A stretch of 64,000 nucleotides of DNA. It comes from Roseinatronobacter monicus. GTDB lineage: Bacteria > Pseudomonadota > Alphaproteobacteria > Rhodobacterales > Rhodobacteraceae. The stretch's first letter is position 1; the number at the start of each line of letters is the position of its first letter. This document shows, in pieces, positions 35,613 to 45,067 of the stretch. The notes beneath the pieces are model-generated. The model had not been told where the DNA came from. It ran no database searches and was given only the letters and a program-made list of their open reading frames with translations. Made by a program: the position numbers and the translations under genes. Where the stretch lies: assembly GCF_006716865.1 (NCBI RefSeq), contig NZ_VFPT01000004.1, forward strand, positions 159,840-223,839. The letters run 5' to 3'.

Positions 35613-36018
35613 GAAGCCGCCCTGCGGCGGTGCAGCATGGCCCGCCGACTCTTCGAGGTCGACCATCGACACACCCGGCCCTAAGCCGCCGGTCGGCCTT
35701 CTACATAGTCGTTCATCAAAGCGGTCGCTCAGGAATTGCGCTGCATGTGACAACACCAGCCTCATTGTGGATGGTCACACGGGATGCGCCATGAAGCGAG
35801 TGGTCGACGTTGATGTTAGGGGAACAAATTGCTGCGCCGCTTCATTTAGAAGAAGCGGCCGGTCGCTATGCCCCATGGACGGGCATAAGAAGCAAGGAAT
35901 CGAATCTGGAAGCGCGGCGAGTCGAGGACATTGCTCTTGACGTACTTGGTGCAGGCCAAGGGGCTGGTTCATTCGCCTCGTTGCGCAGGGTTACTGCTGG
36001 CGCCACTTTGAGCTGCCG
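35613..36018. other. Intergenic remnant without recognisable genes
   Basis: About 400 bp between the broken IS5 end and the lysozyme-like gene. Short open frames exist on both strands, but none has a convincing start, ribosome-binding site or family resemblance. The frame entering from copy B stays open to 35765, which is probably chance. This may be debris of whatever copy B inserted into. Confidence 0.5.
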
Positions 36019-36618
36019 TCACCATTCGAACCGACGGCCCAGAACATCGAGCACGGTTTCAGGCGTGGTGAAGGCCTTGTTAACCCCATCGGCCGCATAG
36101 GCGGATTGCCCGCGCTCTGGCCCGCTGACCAGCGGCAACGCAGCCCAGACTCCTGCCAGGCAATTGGCCAGTTGCACATTGGGTGTCGCGTGGTCGAAAA
36201 AACCGCATTGATGCATCAGGAAGCGCGCCAGATAGGTCTGCACCTCGCCATCAAAGACCAGACTGTCCGAAATCCCGTGGGTCTCGACCAGATCGCGCAA
36301 TGTCAGATAGATGAACTGATAGCGCCCCACGGCAGAGGAGATCGTACCAAGCGCACGGATCTCGCGCTGATAGTCCAGCACTTCGGCCAGCGTCATTTCG
36401 GTCAGCGGGCGATCCGGCAGGGCAGGGGCGAAATCCGAAATCGTGCCGAAACCGCGCGGTCCTTCCAGATTGCCCATCAGGTTCAGGAATTCGACATCAT
36501 TGGCCGCGAAACTGGTCTGCCCATCGCGCGCATGGGCTGGAAACGGCGGCATCAGCGCAAGGCAGAGCGCAAGCAGCCCCGTCAGGGTGCTGCCTGCATA
36601 CTGTAGCCAATTTGTCAC
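36019..36618 (-). CDS. Secreted lysozyme-like protein
   Basis: 199 residues with a signal peptide (LTGLLALCLALMPPFPAHA). The mature part has EFLNLMGNLEGP with a possible catalytic Glu near residue 51, then ISSAVGRYQFIYLTLRDLV. That block resembles the S-x-A-x-GRYQ-F-x-x-T segment of phage-type lysozymes and GH104-like transglycosylases, and a helical C-terminal half follows. It probably cleaves peptidoglycan in the periplasm. It is divergent from the DUF11 operon and shares an AT-rich intergenic region with it. The substrate and exact glycosidase family are not certain. Confidence 0.7.
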   Translation of the reverse strand: MTNWLQYAGSTLTGLLALCLALMPPFPAHARDGQTSFAANDVEFLNLMGNLEGPRGFGTISDFAPALPDRPLTEMTLAEVLDYQREIRALGTISSAVGRYQFIYLTLRDLVETHGISDSLVFDGEVQTYLARFLMHQCGFFDHATPNVQLANCLAGVWAALPLVSGPERGQSAYAADGVNKAFTTPETVLDVLGRRFEW

Positions 36619-36782
36619 ATGAAACTCCAGTCTGATCGTTATGGTTTTTCAACTATAGTCTCGAAAGAGATTAAATTATAATCTTTTTTTTGGCTAAAAA
36701 ATATAAGAGGCTTGAGCAGGCCTCCGACAGAATTGACCGTGCTTGTCCCCGCTTTGGCGGCGACGTGCTTATGGAGGCGTTT
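36619..36782 (+). promoter_or_regulatory. AT-rich divergent promoter region
   Basis: Between the lysozyme-like gene and the DUF11 operon lies the only strongly AT-rich stretch nearby. It contains TATAAT at 36677-36682 inside the inverted repeat AGATTA...TAATCT, followed by a T8 run and an A-rich tract. No good -35 box at 16-18 bp spacing was found. A divergent promoter pair is likely, and the exact start sites are not assignable. Confidence 0.4.
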
Positions 36783-37331
36783 ATGCCACTCACTTTCCTG
36801 TCCTCCGGTCAGAAATGGTCGGTCCCCATCCTTGTGGCCGCAGGCCTGTTTCCTCTGGCGCTGGCCGCGCAGGACCAGCCTGACACCCCCGAAACTGTGC
36901 AGGTCGCGCTTGCAGGCTTCACACTGGAACCGGAACGCACCGAAACCGGCGCGCTGGTGCTGGATGAAGCGGGCGCGCCCGTCATGCAGCGCATCGCGCT
37001 CGATGACAGTGTCGTCACCCCCGGTGATCAGGTGCTTTATGTCATCACGGTCGACAACCCGACCGCAGAACCCGCGGTGAACCTGCAGCTTGGCGTGCAG
37101 GTCGCCGCCGAATTGCTGCTGGACCCCGACAGCTTCATCGGCCCCGAGGGGCTGGTCGTGGAATGGGCCGGTTCCGAAGAATTAACGAGCTTTAGCCCCA
37201 TTTTCGTCGAAATTGAGGGCGAAACTGTCATGAATGCCGATCTCGATGACTTGCGCGCGCTGCGGCTGACACTGCCGGAACTGCCGCCTGCCGAGGAATT
37301 CAGCGTCGAATATACCGTAACCCTGCGCTGA
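36783..37331 (+). CDS. Exported DUF11-like small protein
   Basis: 182 residues from ATG 36783, chosen because GGAGG lies six bases upstream. Signal peptide: VPILVAAGLFPLALAA. The mature part reads as a single conserved-repeat (DUF11-like) beta-sandwich: TPGDQVLYVITVDNPTAEPA near the middle and EEFSVEYTVTLR at the end. It is the first gene of a four-gene operon of exported proteins. Function unknown. The single domain could be a subunit or a cap for the larger DUF11 proteins encoded downstream. Confidence 0.75.
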   Translation: MPLTFLSSGQKWSVPILVAAGLFPLALAAQDQPDTPETVQVALAGFTLEPERTETGALVLDEAGAPVMQRIALDDSVVTPGDQVLYVITVDNPTAEPAVNLQLGVQVAAELLLDPDSFIGPEGLVVEWAGSEELTSFSPIFVEIEGETVMNADLDDLRALRLTLPELPPAEEFSVEYTVTLR

Positions 37332-37368
37332 TTTGGACAGCGTCTTCGTGTAAATGAGGAGTATCCCC

Positions 37369-38460
37369 ATGATCCCCAATCCCTTCAGAACTCTTGCCCT
37401 GAGCACGGCGCTGGCCGTGTTCGCGGGCGGCGCGATGGCGCAGACAGCGCCGAATACAGTTGTGACCAACACAATTGACCTGACCTACAACAGCGGTGCA
37501 AATACAGATGCCGTAACGCAGAACGATGCGGCATCGGTTACATTCAATGTTGACCGCAAGGTTGATGTCGTCGTGGCCGCCCTGACCGGCAGCGGCGTCT
37601 TCAACGCTGTGCCTGGGCAAGAAGTCACCCTGTCATATCGGGTTCAGAACGAGGGCAACGACACTCAAGGCTTCGTGATCGGCGTTGTTGACGGCGGGAA
37701 TATCGGTGTCGCAGGTGGGTTAACCTACAGCGAAACGGCGACGACAACCGAGGGCGAATATTACGTCATGATCAGCACGGACGGGACTGTTGCTGGCGGG
37801 ACGGTTTACAATGTGACCGACGGCCTTAGTGCAGGTGATCTGAACGCCGGCGAGGAGTATTATGTTTTGATCATTGCGAATGTTCCAATCGGCGCCACGG
37901 ACGGGCAGCTTGATGATTTCATCGTGACCGCGACAGCGACCACCGCTGTCGGCAACACGCCTGTGGTAGAGGATCGTTCGCAAGGCCTGACGGGTGTGAA
38001 CACGGTTTTTGTAGATGCTGCCTCGGACTCGACGCGCACATCAAGCGAGATCGACCCAGCAACCAACGGCAAGGCCGCTGACGAGACCCGAATCCTGATC
38101 ACGGCGCCTGTTATTGTAGCAGAAAAGACAGTTGTGGTTCTGGACGAAAACCTGCCGGGCAGTACGTTTGATTGTGCCGCAGGTGGTACCGCAACCGGAT
38201 CGCCCCTAGCGGCCATCCCGGGAGCCTGTCTCGAATACACAATCGAAATAAGGAATGACAGCACCGAGAATGGGGGAACGGCCGCAGGCACACTCGAGAT
38301 CACAGATGTTATTCCGGCCAACACGACTTATGCAGGTCACACGCCAAACGACTTCACGATTACGGAGAATGGAACACCTGTGACGTCCATCATCGCAGAG
38401 TTGGCCACGCTTGCAGCCGGTGAAACGAAATCCTTCACCATCCGCGTCACCATCGACTGA
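37369..38460 (+). CDS. Exported DUF11-repeat protein
   Basis: 363 residues from ATG 37369, with GAGGAG seven bases upstream. Signal peptide ends AGGAMAQ. At least two DUF11-like sandwich modules are visible: PGQEVTLSYRVQNEGNDTQG and, at the C-terminus, IPGACLEYTIEIRND leading to ITDVIPANTTYAGH and TKSFTIRVTID. A Cys pair (FDC...GAC) frames the second module. Almost the same segment, AAIPGAC-x-EY, appears in the fourth gene of this operon. Thr/Ala/Gly-rich composition and few Lys residues fit a surface protein. Confidence 0.8.
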   Translation: MIPNPFRTLALSTALAVFAGGAMAQTAPNTVVTNTIDLTYNSGANTDAVTQNDAASVTFNVDRKVDVVVAALTGSGVFNAVPGQEVTLSYRVQNEGNDTQGFVIGVVDGGNIGVAGGLTYSETATTTEGEYYVMISTDGTVAGGTVYNVTDGLSAGDLNAGEEYYVLIIANVPIGATDGQLDDFIVTATATTAVGNTPVVEDRSQGLTGVNTVFVDAASDSTRTSSEIDPATNGKAADETRILITAPVIVAEKTVVVLDENLPGSTFDCAAGGTATGSPLAAIPGACLEYTIEIRNDSTENGGTAAGTLEITDVIPANTTYAGHTPNDFTITENGTPVTSIIAELATLAAGETKSFTIRVTID

Positions 38461-38528
38461 CGCCCCCCGGCGCGCGGCACCTTGTTCGCCGCGCGCCGCC
38501 TGTATCCAGCACTGATCGGCCTTGTCCC

Positions 38529-41500
38529 ATGTTTCGTTTGCTTTCAGTTGCCATAGGCGCGCTTGGCGCCGCTACGGTCTCGCTCGGCATGGCCGCGGCG
38601 CAGACGCCGATGGGGACGGAGGTGCTGAACACCGCCCATGTCACATGGCAGGCAGGCGGGATCGATCAGGGCGCAGGGCTTGCCCCCGAGGCCAGCTTTA
38701 CCGTCGCCCGCCCGCCCCGGACCGATGCCGTGCTGACCGCATGGGAGCTGGACAAGGGCCTGACCGATGGCCCGTTCGAGAACATCCTCTTTCCTGCAGG
38801 CGATTACTGGCAAAACGCGTTTGATTCACTGCCCGAACCTGTGGACCGCTCGACCCTGACCGGTGATCCCACCCCCATTGACCGCAGCCAGCCCCTGCGC
38901 GTGTTCCGCACCGACCGTATCCGGCTGGGTGTGCCGGTCTTCTTCACGCTGGAAGATGCCGGGCTGAACATGGACCCGAATGCGGTCGAAACCGTGGTCG
39001 TCACCCTGACCGACGCGGTGACCGGCGACCGCGAAGAGCTACGCTTTTATGAAACCGGCCCCGATACCGGCATCTTCACAGCCTGGATCAACACCACCGA
39101 TGACACCTCGCCCCGCGGCGACGGGCAGCTTGCGACACAGGCATTTTCGGTCATCACCGCGCAATATGAGGAAACCACCAACACGATCAACAATCTGGAA
39201 GTCGATGTCGGCGTTGGCCCGATCGACCCGTTCGGGCTGGTCTTTGACAGCCAGAGTGGCGCGCCACTCAGCGGGATCGAGCTGACGCTGATCGACATGG
39301 CCACCGGTGCCCCTGCGACTGTCTTCGGTGATGACATGGTGGCAGATTATCCGGCCACGCTGGTCACGGGCGGGCAGGTCAGCGACAGTTCCGGGCGGGT
39401 CTATGACTTTGCCCCTGGTGAATACCGCTTTCCTTACGTCGCGCCGGGGACATATCGCATCGAGATCACGCAGAGCGATTTCGACACGCATGGCGCCCCG
39501 TCGCAGGTCAGCGATGCGGATCTGGACCAGCTGGACATAGCGCCTGTCATCGTGGACGGCTCTCGGCTGGAGAGGTTCAATGTGGTGCCCGGCCCGCCCT
39601 TGCGCATTGATATTCCGATGGATGCTCTGGCGCTTGCCCAGATCACCCGCACGGCATCCCATGGAGATGCGTCGATTGGTGAATTTTTTGAATATACCGT
39701 GACCGTCACCCCCTCTGAATCCGGTGTGCTGACGATTTTCGATACATTGCCGAACGGGGTGGCCTATCTGTCCGGCACGCTGCTGGTCGATGGCCAGCCC
39801 GTGACTCCGCAAATTCTGTCGGGTGGGCAACGGCTGCGCTATGATCTGCCTGCCGTGGCTGCGGGGCAGACCATGACCATCACTTATGGCGCGCAGGTGG
39901 TGCCACCGGCACAGCCGGGCGACAACCTGCGCTCGGTCAGCGAAATCCGCACGGCCGGCACGCGCTGGATGCGCGACGATCATGTCTTGCGCGTGCGCGA
40001 TGCGTTCCGGCTGGATCAGGTGGCCATCCTTGGCCAGATCAGCGCAGGCGGCTGTGATGGGCCAAATCCGGGCTATGATCTGTCAGGCATCCGCGTTCTG
40101 TTGGAAAACGGCGAATATGCAATCACCGACAGTGACGGGCGCTTCACGTTTCGCGACATCTATCGCCGCCCGCGCGTGGTGCAGATGGATGTGACCACCC
40201 TGCCGCCCGGTGCGCGGCCGGTGCTGTGCTATGCCTCGACCCGCAGCGCGGGCAGTGCGATTTCGCAATTCGTGGAATTGCGCCCCGGCATGATGGGACG
40301 GGTCGAGTTTTATCTGGAATTCGACGAAGAGGACGAAAGCCTCTTCGAGCCTGAACCACCCGCACAGCCTGAACAATCGGCCCTGCTGCGCTTCGATCAG
40401 GACTGGCTTGACCGGAATGCTGCGCGTCATGGCGCGGGCTTTCTGGCCCCGGCGGCGCGCCATCTGCCCCGGTCAGAGGCCATCGATGTGGTCTATCTGC
40501 GCCCGGCAGGCAGCCCGTCCGAGCTTCTGGTCAATGACGAAGCCGTGCCGGGCATCCGGCGCGAACCATCGATCCGGTCCTCTGATGGCCGCTGGGAAAT
40601 GATCCGCTACCGCGCCGTGCGGATCAGCGAGGGGCGCAATGCGCTCTCGCTGCGCATCACCAATGCGGACGGCCAGACGCAGCATGCCAGCACGCGCGAA
40701 GTGCTTTACGGGTTGCGGCCCGCGCAGCTGGAACTGGTGCGCGCAGCCAGCACATTGGAGAGCGACGGGCGCAGCGAGCCGCAGGTCACCATGCGCCTGA
40801 CCGACCCTTCCGGCATCCCGATCCGCCCCGGCACGCAGGTCACTGTCAGCGTGGAACAGCCTTTCGGCTTTGCACCCACAGGGCCGGTGCGGCGCTCTTC
40901 CCCGGCATCCGAGCGTGCGCCACAAGCGCGCATCACCGCCACGGTGGAGGATGACGGGATCATCAAAGTGGCGCTTGCCCCGGTGCTCGAAGGGGGCACG
41001 GCGCGCATCTCGGTTCCCGCCACAGGGCGCGATCTCAGCCTGCGGGTGCCGATCTCTGCTGCAAATCGCCCCTGGGTGCTGGTGGGCCTGGCCGAAGGCA
41101 CACTTGCGCATAAACGCGTCCGCGAGCACATGCGCCGCGATGGCGAGATCGGTAATGCGCTCTCTGGCCGTGTGGCGCTCTTTGCCGAAGGGGTGATCAA
41201 GGGCGAATGGTTGCTCACGCTGCGCTATGACAGCGCGCAGGATGGCGACGATTTCTACGGCATCGACCCGGATGCCGATTACATCGTCTATGGCGACCGT
41301 TCCACACAGGGCAATGCCGCGCAAAGCCGCTTCCCGCTCTATCTGCGGCTGCGCAAGGAAGGGGCGGAATTCCTGATCGGGGATTTCAACACCAATCTGA
41401 ATGCAGGCGGGATTGCGATCAACCAGCAGGTCACAGGCGCGCGCGCGGTGTTTGAAGATGAGGACTGGCGCGTCATGGCCTTTGCCGCGCAGACATCAAA

Positions 41501-43469
41501 CCGGCTGGTTGAGGATCGCATAGCCCTGAATGGCACGATCGGCCCCTATCAGCTTAGCCGCGCGGATGTGATCCCGCATTCGCAGACGGTGCGGCTGGTC
41601 ACGGTCTCGCGCTTTGATACCTCCGAGGAGCTGGAAAGCCGCATATTGGTCGCGGGCACGGATTATGTGCTCAGCTACCAGACTGGCCAGATCTTCCTGC
41701 GCCGCCCCATCCCGGCCTTCACGCCCGATCTGAACCGCCATGTGCTGGTCATCGATTACGAGGCCGATGCCGATCTGCGCAATGCGCTGATCGCGGGTAT
41801 CCGCGCCGAGGCCGAATTGTCACCCCGCCTGCGTGCAGGGGCGACTGCCGTCCATGCCCGCCGGGTCGAAGGCCAAAGCCTGAATATCACGCTGATGGGG
41901 TTTGATCTCAGCTACAAGGCCACAGATGAGCTGACACTCAGCGCCGAGGTGCTTTATGCGCGGCGCAATTTCGCGGCCCATACCGATACCGGCCTGCGCA
42001 GCGAAGTGCGCGCCGAGTTCGAGCGCGAGGGCACGCAGGTTGCGGCCTATCTGCGCCGCCAGCGCGGGCATGTCAGCCTGACGGCATCCGATAGCGCGAT
42101 TGATACGACTGTGGCGGGGATCAGCCTGCGCCATCAGATCTGGGCCGATCCCGACACCCCATCCGAGGGCTGGTTCATCGAGGGCCGCGCCACAGCGGAA
42201 AATGACCGCGTCAATGCCACGCGCAAACGCGATGGCGAAGTGCTCCTGACCCGCGCGCGCGAACGCACCACCCAGTCGCTGGGCTTTCGCGGCATCCATG
42301 GCCGCGGTGCCGACCAAACGCGCGATTTGCGACTGGTCTATCGCGGCACGGGCCAGTCCGAGGATGGCCGCCTGACACAAGCGCTTGGCACGGAAGTGTC
42401 GCTGCGCCCCGATGGCGCGCGGGCGGGCGACAAGCTGGAACTGAGCTTTGGCTATGCGCTGACCGAACGCTGGGAGGTCTTCGGCACATTCGAGGTCGAA
42501 AGCCAGCGCGCCACCGGGATCGAGGCGCGCCGCGCCACATTCGGCGCCGAATTCACCCCGAAAGAGGGGCGCAGCTACCGCACGGCGCTGTCCTGGGCCG
42601 GGAATGGCCAGCGGCAGGGGCAGGCGCTGTTTCTGGGCGCGGACCATGATTACACGCTTGATGAGGGGCTGAGCGCCTATCTGGGCGGCGATATCCAGTG
42701 GGATCTGGGCGCGGCGGGCGTGCCGATGGGCCAGTCCATCGGCAACCCCTATATTGCGGAAAGCTTCATCGCGCTGCGTGGTGGCCTGCGCTATGAGCAG
42801 GACAGCTGGGGCGCGGGGCTGGACAGTGAATGGCGGCGCACCCGCAACGCCCAGACCGCCAATCTGCGCTTTCGCATGGATGGCGAACTCTCCGAGGACT
42901 GGAGCGCGGGCGCTGAAGCCTTTCTTGGTCTGACCCGCAACAGTGGCGCAAACTGGCGGCATGATCTGAAACTACTGGCCTCTGCCGCGCATCGGGCTGG
43001 CCCGCGCGATCCGATCACGCTGTTGCAGGGCGAATTGCGCCAACGCTCGCAGGGCGGGATCGACAGCACCACGGCGATTGCCTCGGTTTACCGCTCTCAG
43101 TACCTGTCAGACACGGAATTTCTGAACCTGCGCTACGGGCTGAAACATGACCGGGCCAAACTGCGCACAGGCACGGTCACGGACTGGATGAACCTTGTGG
43201 GCGCGGAATATCGCCGCGACCTGTCCGAGACATTCGACATTGGTCTGCATGGCAGCGTCATGCATGCCGCGCGCACCGGGCGGGTGTCGCATAGCGCGGG
43301 TGTGTCACTGGGGCTGACGCCGTTCGAGAATGGCTGGCTGTCGCTGGGCTATAATTTCACGGGCTTCCACGATCCCGATTTCTCGGCGCTTGGTCACACC
43401 GACACAGGTCCATTCGTGCAATTTCGCATGAAATTCGATGCTGACAGCCTGCGGGGGATGTTTAAATGA
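38529..43469 (+). CDS. Very large exported protein with DUF11-type modules and a C-terminal outer-membrane barrel
   Basis: 1646 residues; signal peptide 1-24 (GMAAAQ). The N-terminal third holds a DUF11-like opening (TAHVTWQAGG), a carboxypeptidase-regulatory-like module (DPFGLVFDSQSGAPLSGIEL ... YRFPYVAPGTYRIEI), a DUF11 module (EFFEYTVTVTPSESG ... DTLPNGVAYLSG) and an SdrD-B-like module (LSGIRVLLENGEYAITDSDG). A middle region has Ig-like features. From about residue 860 there are alternating amphipathic strands (GEWLLTLRYDSAQDG, DYIVYGD, LYLRLRKEGAEFLIGDF, DYVLSYQTGQIFLRRPI) running to an aromatic-rich end, QFRMKFDADSLRGMFK. I infer an outer-membrane barrel of many strands carrying extracellular or periplasmic sandwiches. 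It overlaps the next gene by 4 bp. Confidence 0.75.
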   Translation: MFRLLSVAIGALGAATVSLGMAAAQTPMGTEVLNTAHVTWQAGGIDQGAGLAPEASFTVARPPRTDAVLTAWELDKGLTDGPFENILFPAGDYWQNAFDSLPEPVDRSTLTGDPTPIDRSQPLRVFRTDRIRLGVPVFFTLEDAGLNMDPNAVETVVVTLTDAVTGDREELRFYETGPDTGIFTAWINTTDDTSPRGDGQLATQAFSVITAQYEETTNTINNLEVDVGVGPIDPFGLVFDSQSGAPLSGIELTLIDMATGAPATVFGDDMVADYPATLVTGGQVSDSSGRVYDFAPGEYRFPYVAPGTYRIEITQSDFDTHGAPSQVSDADLDQLDIAPVIVDGSRLERFNVVPGPPLRIDIPMDALALAQITRTASHGDASIGEFFEYTVTVTPSESGVLTIFDTLPNGVAYLSGTLLVDGQPVTPQILSGGQRLRYDLPAVAAGQTMTITYGAQVVPPAQPGDNLRSVSEIRTAGTRWMRDDHVLRVRDAFRLDQVAILGQISAGGCDGPNPGYDLSGIRVLLENGEYAITDSDGRFTFRDIYRRPRVVQMDVTTLPPGARPVLCYASTRSAGSAISQFVELRPGMMGRVEFYLEFDEEDESLFEPEPPAQPEQSALLRFDQDWLDRNAARHGAGFLAPAARHLPRSEAIDVVYLRPAGSPSELLVNDEAVPGIRREPSIRSSDGRWEMIRYRAVRISEGRNALSLRITNADGQTQHASTREVLYGLRPAQLELVRAASTLESDGRSEPQVTMRLTDPSGIPIRPGTQVTVSVEQPFGFAPTGPVRRSSPASERAPQARITATVEDDGIIKVALAPVLEGGTARISVPATGRDLSLRVPISAANRPWVLVGLAEGTLAHKRVREHMRRDGEIGNALSGRVALFAEGVIKGEWLLTLRYDSAQDGDDFYGIDPDADYIVYGDRSTQGNAAQSRFPLYLRLRKEGAEFLIGDFNTNLNAGGIAINQQVTGARAVFEDEDWRVMAFAAQTSNRLVEDRIALNGTIGPYQLSRADVIPHSQTVRLVTVSRFDTSEELESRILVAGTDYVLSYQTGQIFLRRPIPAFTPDLNRHVLVIDYEADADLRNALIAGIRAEAELSPRLRAGATAVHARRVEGQSLNITLMGFDLSYKATDELTLSAEVLYARRNFAAHTDTGLRSEVRAEFEREGTQVAAYLRRQRGHVSLTASDSAIDTTVAGISLRHQIWADPDTPSEGWFIEGRATAENDRVNATRKRDGEVLLTRARERTTQSLGFRGIHGRGADQTRDLRLVYRGTGQSEDGRLTQALGTEVSLRPDGARAGDKLELSFGYALTERWEVFGTFEVESQRATGIEARRATFGAEFTPKEGRSYRTALSWAGNGQRQGQALFLGADHDYTLDEGLSAYLGGDIQWDLGAAGVPMGQSIGNPYIAESFIALRGGLRYEQDSWGAGLDSEWRRTRNAQTANLRFRMDGELSEDWSAGAEAFLGLTRNSGANWRHDLKLLASAAHRAGPRDPITLLQGELRQRSQGGIDSTTAIASVYRSQYLSDTEFLNLRYGLKHDRAKLRTGTVTDWMNLVGAEYRRDLSETFDIGLHGSVMHAARTGRVSHSAGVSLGLTPFENGWLSLGYNFTGFHDPDFSALGHTDTGPFVQFRMKFDADSLRGMFK

Positions 43470-45067
43470 ACGCAGTCGGGTCATTCTCAACCGTTGCAGC
43501 ATTGCTGACCAGTGTCATCCTGCTGCTGCCGCAAAACGCCGCGGCCGATGCTGTTTGTACAGAGGACTTTGCCACTGGCGGTGATGACATATCTCTTATT
43601 ACAGTTGGCGATAACCAATACTGCGTACACGTATTCACTGAAAGCGGTGATTTCGAGCCGCTAGAACCCTTGCAGGATGTCGATTATCTTATCGTTGGCG
43701 GCGGCGGCAGCGGTGGTAGCGCTGGCCCCTTTGGCGGCGGTGGCGGCGGTGGCGCCGGGGGGATGCTGGAAGGGAGCATCAACGCCCTTTCGGATGTTTC
43801 TTACGCGATTACCGTTGGGCAGGGTGGTGCTTCCATCTTTGCGAATCACACAGCCGGAAATAGCGGCGAAAACTCAAGCGCTTTTGGCTTCACGGCAATT
43901 GGCGGTGGGAGCGGCGGTTCAGGCAACACTGGCGGCGGCAATGGGGGTGGGCCAACCTCAGGTGGGTCAGGCGGGGGCCAAGGCACTATCTCAACCACGG
44001 TTGTCCTCGTGGGTGATGTTTCTGGAACGCAGAACCAAGGTAATGATGGCGGCACAGCAAGTCCGCCAAGCGGTGGTGGTGGTGGCGGCGCCGGGGCGCC
44101 TGGTGGTTCGCCCCCCAATACTGCCACAGCTGCGAATGGTGGTGATGGCCTGGCCTCTTCCATAACCGGCAACGAAGTTTTCTATGCCGGCGGCGGTGCA
44201 GGCTCTGGGCCGACCAGCACCGGGAACAACGCCACAGCGATTAGTCCACCTCGCGGTGACGGGGGGAGCGGCGGCGGCGGCGGTGAGGGTGCGATCGACG
44301 GTGTTGACGGTAAAGGCGGCGGTGGTGCCGGGGGGCTGAGTAATGTTGCGCGCTCCGGCGCGGGCGGTTCTGGCATAGTCGTGGTGCGCTACTTGATCAA
44401 CACGCGACCCACGGCTGATGCGGGTGCAGATGCGACAGCGGTGGCCTTTCAGCCCTTCACGCTGGACGGTAGTGGAACGACCGATCCCGACGGACCGACC
44501 GTTGAGGGGAACATTGTCAGCTATCAATGGGCGCAGACTGTGGGCACATCCGTGACCTTGTCCGACGCTTCAGAAATCAGCCCCAGCTTCACGCCCCCAC
44601 AGCCTGCGAATGGTGCGCCGTCCGAAATCCTTACCTTTGAGCTGACAGTCACGGACGCGTTCGAACTAACCCATACCGATACCGTCACGATCACCCTGCT
44701 AGGGGTGGCGGTGCTGGAGGCCTCGAAAACCGTTTCGGTCTTTTCCGAGGATGGCAGCGATTGCGATGATTTCAACGCAACCGCCCCGGCAGAGCCTGCA
44801 TTGCCTGCCGCGATCCCCGGTGCCTGTATTGAATATGAGATCACGGTCGAAAATACCGGCCCGGTCGCGGCTGAGACCATTACGCTGTCCGATACATTGC
44901 CCAACCACCTAACTTTTGTGGCCGCTGAACTGGGCAGCAATTGGGACGGACCACCTACGCTCACCACACCCGGCTGCCCCAGTCCAAGCTGTCAGGTGCT
45001 TATCGAGGATGGCGTTCTCAACGCGAACACAACCGCGACGATCACCATCCGCGCCACAATCAACTGA
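43466..45067 (+). CDS. Glycine-rich, PKD- and DUF11-containing surface protein
   Basis: 533 residues; signal peptide ends AAADA. Residues 70-310 form a bacterial glycine-rich domain: it opens VDYLIVGGGGSGG, has AITVGQGG and TAIGGGSGG, and closes GSGIVVVRYLI. Many Gly runs lie between. A PKD/REJ-like module follows (RPTADAGADATAVAFQPFTL, SYQWAQTVG, FELTVTDAF). Last is a DUF11 module with AAIPGACIEYEITVENTGPV and DTLPNHLTFV, with paired Cys near the end. It is translationally coupled to the barrel gene (ATGA) and is the last gene of the operon. It is a likely cargo or display partner of the barrel; this is an inference. Confidence 0.78.
   Translation: MNAVGSFSTVAALLTSVILLLPQNAAADAVCTEDFATGGDDISLITVGDNQYCVHVFTESGDFEPLEPLQDVDYLIVGGGGSGGSAGPFGGGGGGGAGGMLEGSINALSDVSYAITVGQGGASIFANHTAGNSGENSSAFGFTAIGGGSGGSGNTGGGNGGGPTSGGSGGGQGTISTTVVLVGDVSGTQNQGNDGGTASPPSGGGGGGAGAPGGSPPNTATAANGGDGLASSITGNEVFYAGGGAGSGPTSTGNNATAISPPRGDGGSGGGGGEGAIDGVDGKGGGGAGGLSNVARSGAGGSGIVVVRYLINTRPTADAGADATAVAFQPFTLDGSGTTDPDGPTVEGNIVSYQWAQTVGTSVTLSDASEISPSFTPPQPANGAPSEILTFELTVTDAFELTHTDTVTITLLGVAVLEASKTVSVFSEDGSDCDDFNATAPAEPALPAAIPGACIEYEITVENTGPVAAETITLSDTLPNHLTFVAAELGSNWDGPPTLTTPGCPSPSCQVLIEDGVLNANTTATITIRATIN
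43690..44380 (+). repeat. Low-complexity GGN-rich tract encoding the glycine-rich domain
   Basis: Dense GGC/GGT/GGG codon runs, with the longest poly-Gly blocks near 43690-43770, 44070-44110 and 44265-44345. The reverse strand is long and open only because of this composition. Such a tract is prone to length change by slippage. Confidence 0.7.

Noticed and set aside
41820..42962. A 380-codon open frame on the minus strand
   Set aside because: Antisense shadow of the giant barrel gene; the sense frame has signal peptide, motifs and operon spacing.
43690..44380. A CRISPR-like or minisatellite array
   Set aside because: The repetition is codon-level glycine bias without fixed repeat length or spacers.
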